A stretch of 10,612 nt of DNA, from assembly GCA_025937035.1 (NCBI GenBank), contig JAICSG010000072.1:1-10612 (forward strand), given 5' to 3'. Shown piece by piece: positions 6,379-10,612 of the stretch; position 1 is the stretch's first letter; each line of letters starts with the position of its first letter. Origin of the DNA: Thermoanaerobaculia bacterium. Lineage in GTDB: Bacteria > Acidobacteriota > Thermoanaerobaculia > Multivoradales > UBA5704. The notes beneath the pieces were generated by a model that was not told the DNA's origin, ran no database searches, and saw only the letters and a list, made by a program, of their open reading frames with translations. The position numbers and the translations under genes were made by a program.

Positions 6379-7470
6379 CTACTCCGTGAAGTGGACCGGG
6401 GTCCCCGCCTTGACCATGCTGGCCACGGTGAGGGCGTCCCAGTTGGTCAGCCGGACACACCCGTGGGAGGTGGTCTTGCTGATCGTCTTCGGCTCGGGCG
6501 TGCCGTGGATGCCGTAGTGCTCCTTGGAGAGGTCGATCCAGACCACCCCCACCGGATTGTTAGGCCCGGGCTGGAGGGTGGCCTTCTCGTCCGTCGCCTT
6601 GGCGTCCCAGAAGAGGTTCGGGTTGTAGTGGAACTTCGGGTTGGGCTGCACGACGGTGACTTTCCAGTCGCCGATCGGCAGCGGATCGTGCTCGCTGCCC
6701 GAGGTGACCGGAGCGTAGTAGAGGAGCTTGTCCCCCTCCTTGACCATCAGATTGGAATTGCTCTTCGACACGTAGATCTCGACGTCCGGCGGCGCCTCCT
6801 TCGACCTCTCCTTCACGTCGGTTGGCACGGGCCGGGCGTTGGGAACGAGGATCTGCTCCCCCGCCGCGTTGAATTGCGCCCGCGGGTTGAGGCGCTGGAG
6901 GAATTCCGGCGTGGTGTGGAACCGCTCGCTGAGCTCCTCCAGGGGGGAGGAGTAGCCGAGCGCCGGGAGCTTGGCCTTGGCGTCCATGTTCTCCGGGATG
7001 TCGTAGAACGGCCCCTTCACGTCGTCCGGGGTGATCGTGTAGGGGACCACCGTCTGGTTGGTGCCCGCGAGCGACAGCAGCTTCTGCCAGGTCGCCGGGT
7101 CCATGTTGCCGGTCGCCTGCAGGCCATTCGCCGTCTGGAAGGCCGCGAGCGCCCGGCGGGTGTTCGTCCCCCCCTTACCGTCGATCACGCCCGGCGAGAA
7201 GGCCACCCGGTCGAGCAGGACCTGGACGTCCCCCATCGACTTCGGGCTGGGACCGCCCTGGAAGGTTTGGGGGACGCCCGGGCCCGGCGCGGGGGTCGGG
7301 GCCGCCATCGGCGCGCCCGGCTGTGGAGCGGGCTGGGCCGGCGCCGGCTGCGCGGCCTGTGGGGGCGCCGGCTGCGGGCGTTGAGCCGGCTGGGGCCGGG
7401 AGGCCTGGGCGGTCGCGGCTACCGGGGCGAGGAGCAACAGGAGGGCGAGCTTCAGCGTATTTCTTGACAT
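6379..7470 (-). CDS. L,D-transpeptidase (YkuD) with peptidoglycan-binding domain
   Basis: A 363-residue secreted cysteine transpeptidase that forms 3-3 crosslinks in peptidoglycan or attaches proteins to it. A signal peptide covers about 1-23 (cleavage near ATAQA). A Pro/Ala/Gln-rich spacer follows to about 76. Next is a PG_binding_1 domain (80-132, with DG.GG..TR.A...FQ...GL...G..D..T), a LysM-like stretch (about 177-211: LSERF...PEFLQRLNP...GEQILVPN), and the YkuD domain (230-361). The catalytic signature is complete: HGT (322-324), then SHGCVRL with H336 and nucleophile C338. The ATG at 7470 was chosen because it begins the signal peptide and has GGAG nine bases upstream; the longer open frame runs antisense into the neighbouring gene. 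It is the first gene of an operon with the M23 peptidase. The YkuD reaction is insensitive to most penicillins but usually blocked by carbapenems, as is known for the family. Confidence 0.95.
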   Translation of the reverse strand: MSRNTLKLALLLLLAPVAATAQASRPQPAQRPQPAPPQAAQPAPAQPAPQPGAPMAAPTPAPGPGVPQTFQGGPSPKSMGDVQVLLDRVAFSPGVIDGKGGTNTRRALAAFQTANGLQATGNMDPATWQKLLSLAGTNQTVVPYTITPDDVKGPFYDIPENMDAKAKLPALGYSSPLEELSERFHTTPEFLQRLNPRAQFNAAGEQILVPNARPVPTDVKERSKEAPPDVEIYVSKSNSNLMVKEGDKLLYYAPVTSGSEHDPLPIGDWKVTVVQPNPKFHYNPNLFWDAKATDEKATLQPGPNNPVGVVWIDLSKEHYGIHGTPEPKTISKTTSHGCVRLTNWDALTVASMVKAGTPVHFTE

Positions 7471-7553
7471 GGAAAGGATCTCCGAGCTGTGTTGGCCCGT
7501 TCCGCATGGGCCGCGAAACCCGGAGGATGCAACCGGCGGGCCATGGGCGGGAC

Positions 7554-7566
7554 GGGATAGAATCCC
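7554..7566 (+). promoter_or_regulatory. Possible -10 element inside a short palindrome, AI-2E gene
   Basis: TAGAAT (7558-7563) resembles a sigma-70 -10 box and lies inside the inverted repeat GGGAT-AGA-ATCCC (7554-7566). Transcription starting six to eight bases after the box would begin about five to seven bases before the ATG at 7576. That would fit the lack of any Shine-Dalgarno at that gene. No recognisable -35 box is present at the proper distance. The palindrome could be an operator or chance. Confidence 0.3.
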
Positions 7567-7575
7567 CGCAACCTC

Positions 7576-8694
7576 ATGAACGACAAAAGGCTCAGCCGCT
7601 ACTTCTTCATCGCCCTCCTGCTCGGCACCGCGGTGGTCTTCTTCCGCATGCTGCAGATCTTCTTCGTGCCGGTGCTGCTGGCGGCGGTGTTCGCGACGCT
7701 GTTCTATCCCATGTACCTCCGCTTCCTGCGCCTCTTCCGCGGACGGAAGACGCTGGCCTCCTTCTTCTGCTGCCTGGCCCTGCTGCTCCTCCTCATCGTG
7801 CCCCTCTACCTGGTGGCCGACCTCGTCTCCCATGAGGCGATCGACTTTTACCGCTCAGCGCAGGCCCACCTGGGCGAATTTTCCCAGCGGATCCAGGGGA
7901 TGCTCGGCCAAGCGCGCGACCTCCCCCTGGTGCGCGACCTGCGGCTCGACCAGATCGACTGGCACGCCGCCCTCCAGAACGTGGCGAGCTCGGCCGGAAG
8001 CTTCGCCGGGACGGTGATCAACAAGACCTCCCGGGGGACGATCGAGGTGGTGGTCCTCCTCTTCACGACGCTGTTCACGATGTTCTACTTCTTCCGCGAC
8101 GGCCGGGACCTGCTGCGGCGGCTGCGCTTCCTGATCCCCCTCGACCGCGAGCACAAGAACGCCATCGCCACCCGTTTCTCGACCGTGGCCCGGGCCACCG
8201 TCAAGGGGACGCTGGTGATCGCCCTCGTCCAGGGGACCCTCTCGGGACTGACGCTCTGGATGTTCGGCATCCGCTCGCCCATCCTCTGGGGGGTGGTGGC
8301 GACCTTCCTCGCCGTGCTGCCGATGATCGGCTCCTGGCTGGTGCTCTATCCCGCCGCGATCTACCAGATCCTCACCGGCCATCTCTGGCAGGGGATCGGC
8401 ATCCTGCTGATGACGGTGATCGTGATCGTCAACATCGACAACGTTCTGCGCCCGCGGCTGGTCGGTCAGGAGGCCGGAATGCACGACCTGATGGTCTTCT
8501 TCTCGACCCTCGGGGGGATCAGCATGTTCGGTCCCATGGGGTTCATCGTGGGACCTCTGGTGGCGGCGCTGTTCCTGGCTTTGTTGGACATCTACAGCGC
8601 GGAGTTCCGGGAGCACCTGGACGGGACGCTGCCTCTGGGGACGCGGGGGCCGGCGTTGCCGGAGCTGGAGCCGGCGCCGCCACCGCCGGAGTAG
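7576..8694 (+). CDS. AI-2E family membrane protein (PF01594)
   Basis: A 372-residue integral membrane protein of the AI-2E family, which includes TqsA (autoinducer-2 export), the YtvI/PerM group and sodium/proton antiporters. The substrate cannot be assigned from the family alone. Hydrophobic segments lie near 9-30, 31-48, 61-82, 155-174, 208-230, 236-262, 271-288 and 304-339, giving the usual eight. The soluble region between helices 3 and 4 (about 83-154) is typical. The C-terminal part carries family-conserved residues: DNVLRP (288-293), LGG (312-314), FGP (318-320) and GPLVAA (326-331). The tail is rich in proline and glutamate. The ATG has no Shine-Dalgarno nearby, and a later in-frame ATG (residue 25) would remove the first helix, so 7576 is kept. 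It is transcribed divergently from the transpeptidase and looks monocistronic. Confidence 0.93.
   Translation: MNDKRLSRYFFIALLLGTAVVFFRMLQIFFVPVLLAAVFATLFYPMYLRFLRLFRGRKTLASFFCCLALLLLLIVPLYLVADLVSHEAIDFYRSAQAHLGEFSQRIQGMLGQARDLPLVRDLRLDQIDWHAALQNVASSAGSFAGTVINKTSRGTIEVVVLLFTTLFTMFYFFRDGRDLLRRLRFLIPLDREHKNAIATRFSTVARATVKGTLVIALVQGTLSGLTLWMFGIRSPILWGVVATFLAVLPMIGSWLVLYPAAIYQILTGHLWQGIGILLMTVIVIVNIDNVLRPRLVGQEAGMHDLMVFFSTLGGISMFGPMGFIVGPLVAALFLALLDIYSAEFREHLDGTLPLGTRGPALPELEPAPPPPE
8671..8689. other. GC-rich hairpin at the 3' end of the AI-2E gene
   Basis: CCGGCG (8671-8676) and CGCCGG (8684-8689) form a 6-bp stem with a 7-base loop, just before the stop of the AI-2E gene and facing the end of the R3H gene eight bases further on. 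There is no T run, so it is at best a weak transcription barrier. It also encodes the proline-rich tail, which could produce the repeat by chance. Confidence 0.2.
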
Positions 8695-8702
8695 GCGCGG
8701 CT

Positions 8703-10349
8703 CTACCCGTTCGCCGCCTTCCCTCCGGGGTAGATCACCACCCGCCGGTAGGGCTCCTCCCCCTTGCTCTCCGAGGTCAGGCCGTAGCGTTCGATGATCT
8801 GGTGCTGGAGGCGGCGGAGGTGGTTGTTCTGGGGGGAGAGCTCGACGGGGTGCCCCTGGTCCAGGGCCTCGTCGATGCCGTCCTCGACCTCGCGCAACGC
8901 CTCCTCGTCCCCGGCCAGGGTCTCGTCGGCGCCGAAGACCCCGCGGAGGAAGTTTTCCATCTGGGTGATGGTGTTGCTGCGCACCACGTAGAAGGGGATG
9001 CCCCGGGCGTGGGCGTCGCGCAACCGCCGGGGTTGGCGCCGCTCCTGGGCCTTCAGGGTCACCACCATGTCGGCGTCCTCGAGGTCGTCCACGATGTAGG
9101 CCGAGACGCGGAACTTCCGCAGCGCCCGCTCCAGCTTGGCCTTGCTCACGGCGTAGGGGAAGATGCGCACCGTCTTGCCCCGCACCACCTTGGGCGGCGG
9201 CGCGAGCTCGGCTTCTGCGTCCTCCTCGGGCTCGTCGGCCACCGGGGCGGCAAACCAGGGGGTGGCGGCCGGCCGGCCGGGGCGCCCGCGCTCGGCGCGT
9301 CCTCCCCGCTCCCCGCGCTTGGCCCTCTCCGGCAGCTCCGGGCGCTCGGCGCGGCGGATCTCGACGCCTCCCCCCTCGGTGCGGGTACGGAGCTCGGGGC
9401 GGGGCGGCACATCGCGGAGGAAGCGGTCCACCACCTCCGCCACATCATGATGGACGGCCAGGCGGTCCTTCTCCTGGATCTCGATCAGCACACCGAAGGT
9501 CGGGGGGGCCTTGCGCTCCAGCACCGTCTTCTGGGTGCCGCGGCGGCGAGCCTCCTCGTCCGAGAGGGTGACCGACTGGATGCCGCCGACGAGATCCGAG
9601 AGGGTGGGGTTCTGGAGCAGGTTCTCCAGGGTGTTGCCGTGGGCCGTGGCGATGAGCTGCACCCCGCGCTCGGCGATCGTGCGGGCGGCCAAGGCCTCGG
9701 CCGTGGTGCCGATCTCGTCGATCACGATCACCTGCGGCATGTGGTTCTCCACCGCCTCGATCATCACCGCGTGCTGCTCGTCCGGCGAGGGGACCTGCAT
9801 GCGGCGGGCGCGGCCGATCCCGGGGTGGGGCACGTCGCCGTCCCCCGCGATCTCGTTGGAGGTGTCCACCACCACCACCCGCTTGTCGAGCTCGTCGGCG
9901 AGCACCCGCGCCGCCTCGCGCAGGATGGTCGTCTTGCCCACGCCGGGGCGGCCGAGCAGGAGGATCGACTTCCCCGACTCGATGACGTCGCGCAGGATGT
10001 CCACGGTGCCGAAGACGGCGCGCCCCACCCGGCAGGTGAGGCCGATGACGTCCCCCACCCGGTTGCGGATCGCCGAGATACGGTGGAGGGTTCGCTCGAT
10101 CCCCGCCCGGTTGTCCTTGCCGAAGCGGCCGATGCGCTCCACCACGTAGGCGATCTCCTCGCGGCTGACGGGGGTCTCGGAGAGGAGCTCACCGGCGTCG
10201 GGGAAGCGGGCCTCCGGCAGCCGGCCCAGGTCGAGCACCAGCTCCACCAGCTCGCCGCGCCGGGGGTGGGCCTCCACGGCGGCGCGCACCGCCGGCGGCA
10301 TCACCTCCAGGAGCAGCTTCAGATCGTCGGTCGTCGGTCGTCCCACCAC
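8703..10349 (-). CDS. SpoIIIAA/Ycf45-like P-loop ATPase with C-terminal R3H domain
   Basis: A 548-residue ATPase. The N-terminal part (about 1-120) leads into a RecA-like ATPase of the SpoIIIAA/Ycf45 type, with Walker [10 protein letters not shown] (133-141), Walker B VIVIDE (207-212) and ATAHG (234-238). A low-complexity linker rich in Arg, Glu, Pro and Gly spans about 315-388. A second conserved region (394-473) contains VRIFPYAVS and PFYVVRSN. The C-terminus is an R3H single-stranded nucleic-acid binding motif, RRLQH (R512, H516) followed by [10 protein letters not shown] and RRVVIYP. The family is known in cyanobacteria, Chloroflexota and other non-sporulating bacteria; its task is unsettled, and nucleic-acid remodelling is inference. 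GTG at 10349 was chosen because GGAGGAGG lies seven bases upstream. A TTG at 10370 is in frame but would place that site inside the gene. It faces the AI-2E gene and diverges from the gene at 10462. Confidence 0.9.
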   Translation of the reverse strand: MVGRPTTDDLKLLLEVMPPAVRAAVEAHPRRGELVELVLDLGRLPEARFPDAGELLSETPVSREEIAYVVERIGRFGKDNRAGIERTLHRISAIRNRVGDVIGLTCRVGRAVFGTVDILRDVIESGKSILLLGRPGVGKTTILREAARVLADELDKRVVVVDTSNEIAGDGDVPHPGIGRARRMQVPSPDEQHAVMIEAVENHMPQVIVIDEIGTTAEALAARTIAERGVQLIATAHGNTLENLLQNPTLSDLVGGIQSVTLSDEEARRRGTQKTVLERKAPPTFGVLIEIQEKDRLAVHHDVAEVVDRFLRDVPPRPELRTRTEGGGVEIRRAERPELPERAKRGERGGRAERGRPGRPAATPWFAAPVADEPEEDAEAELAPPPKVVRGKTVRIFPYAVSKAKLERALRKFRVSAYIVDDLEDADMVVTLKAQERRQPRRLRDAHARGIPFYVVRSNTITQMENFLRGVFGADETLAGDEEALREVEDGIDEALDQGHPVELSPQNNHLRRLQHQIIERYGLTSESKGEEPYRRVVIYPGGKAANG

Positions 10350-10356
10350 GTGCAGG

Positions 10357-10364
10357 CCTCCTCC
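10357..10364 (-). promoter_or_regulatory. Ribosome binding site deciding the R3H ATPase start
   Basis: On the minus strand GGAGGAGG is followed after seven bases by GTG (10349) and after ten by a second GTG (10346). Either fits better than the TTG at 10370, which lies upstream of the site. The encoded product would begin with VVGRP or VGRP. Confidence 0.6.
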
Positions 10365-10408
10365 TATCAAGAACGGTACCAGAGCCCTGCAACATTTCGA
10401 CTACCCCG

Positions 10409-10440
10409 ATCGTAGAGGCAGGGGAGGACGTGTTTACGAT
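10409..10440. promoter_or_regulatory. Inverted repeat in the divergent intergenic region
   Basis: ATCGTA (10409-10414) and TACGAT (10435-10440) are exact inverted copies 20 bases apart, in the 112-base region between the divergent R3H ATPase and the secreted-protein gene. Both promoters must lie here or overlap the genes. TACGAT ends five bases before the AAAGGAGG of the right-hand gene, so a -10 role for it would leave a very short leader. An operator for a dimeric regulator is possible but not shown. Confidence 0.25.
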
Positions 10441-10461
10441 ACCCAAAGGAGGACACCCCCC

Positions 10462-10612
10462 ATGCCGATTCGCAATCTGACCCGTAAAAGCGCGCCGCTC
10501 TTCTGCGGCCTGTTGCTCGTGGGCGCCGCCGCGCAGGCGGTGACCCTGAAGGACCGTTTCGAGCAGACCGTTCCCCTGAAGCCCGGCTCCGAGGTGCGCC
10601 TGGACAACACCA
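10462..10612 (+). CDS. Secreted protein, N-terminal fragment (probably DUF4097-like)
   Basis: Only the first 50 codons are in the window. AAAGGAGG (10445-10452) lies nine bases before the ATG, an excellent ribosome binding site. Residues 1-26 form a signal peptide: Arg-4, Arg-9 and Lys-10, hydrophobic core from about 11, cleavage after AAAQA. The mature part begins VTLKDRFEQTV, followed by PLKPGSEVRLDNT. A pattern of phenylalanine, then V.L.PG..V.L.N is typical of the start of DUF4097-type beta-strand repeat proteins, which are found beside anti-sigma factors and envelope regulators. Too little is visible for a sure family call, but a secreted coding region is well supported. Confidence 0.75.
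   Translation, partial: MPIRNLTRKSAPLFCGLLLVGAAAQAVTLKDRFEQTVPLKPGSEVRLDNT

Noticed and set aside
6301..7467. 388-codon plus-strand open frame opposite the transpeptidase
   Set aside because: It is a shadow frame; the transpeptidase active site is on the other strand and conserved.
7494..7512. GGCCC/GGGCC inverted repeat in the transpeptidase leader
   Set aside because: Only five base pairs with a nine-base loop in GC-rich DNA; it is expected by chance.
8802..10415. 537-codon plus-strand open frame opposite the R3H ATPase
   Set aside because: The product is His/Leu/Gly/Val-rich and has no domain, while the minus strand encodes intact Walker and R3H motifs.
1..10612. CRISPR arrays, tRNA genes, transposases or phage genes
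   Set aside because: No regularly spaced repeats, cloverleaf-like segments or mobile-element proteins were seen on either strand.

Overview
This is a dense, high-GC bacterial chromosomal segment with strong G/C at third codon positions. Gene content suggests a diderm (Gram-negative-type), non-model bacterium such as an Acidobacteriota or related deep lineage. The clues are an ABC-2 permease fused to an M1 peptidase, DUF1684, a SpoIIIAA/Ycf45-like ATPase with an R3H tail, and a probable DUF4097 protein. The taxonomic guess is an inference with low confidence. No tRNA, rRNA, CRISPR array, insertion sequence or phage gene was seen. Nothing here looks recently transferred, except possibly the antitoxin-like gene cut off at the left edge.

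Layout, left to right. At 1-46 (minus) is the first 15 codons of a ribbon-helix-helix (CopG-type) protein with its own Shine-Dalgarno and two GATATCG repeats upstream. At 100-4610 (minus) is a two-gene ABC system: an ATP-binding subunit (3684-4610), then a 1195-residue protein joining a two-module ABC-2 permease to a periplasmic M1 zinc peptidase (100-3687). The two genes overlap by four bases (TTGA). At 4729-5670 (plus) is a secreted DUF1684 protein. It converges, with an 8-base gap, on a minus-strand envelope pair at 5679-7470: a YkuD L,D-transpeptidase followed by a membrane-anchored M23 endopeptidase. At 7576-8694 (plus) is an AI-2E family membrane protein, which converges with another 8-base gap on a minus-strand P-loop ATPase with an R3H domain (8703-10349). 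At the right edge (10462 onward, plus) a secreted protein begins that is probably DUF4097-like.

How the genes work together. The ABC/M1 pair should form one membrane complex in which ATP hydrolysis in the cytoplasm is tied to a peptidase domain outside the inner membrane; its substrate is unknown. The YkuD/M23 pair would remodel peptidoglycan, one enzyme making L,D-crosslinks and the other cutting stem peptides or crossbridges. The DUF1684, AI-2E and R3H genes are single transcription units with no clear link to each other. Much of the interest is in the RNA and DNA around the genes: a hairpin between a distant Shine-Dalgarno and the TTG start of the permease gene, a hairpin abutting the Shine-Dalgarno of the ATPase gene, and a nearly leaderless promoter-like site for the AI-2E gene. 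I found no convincing new multi-gene defence or mobile system.
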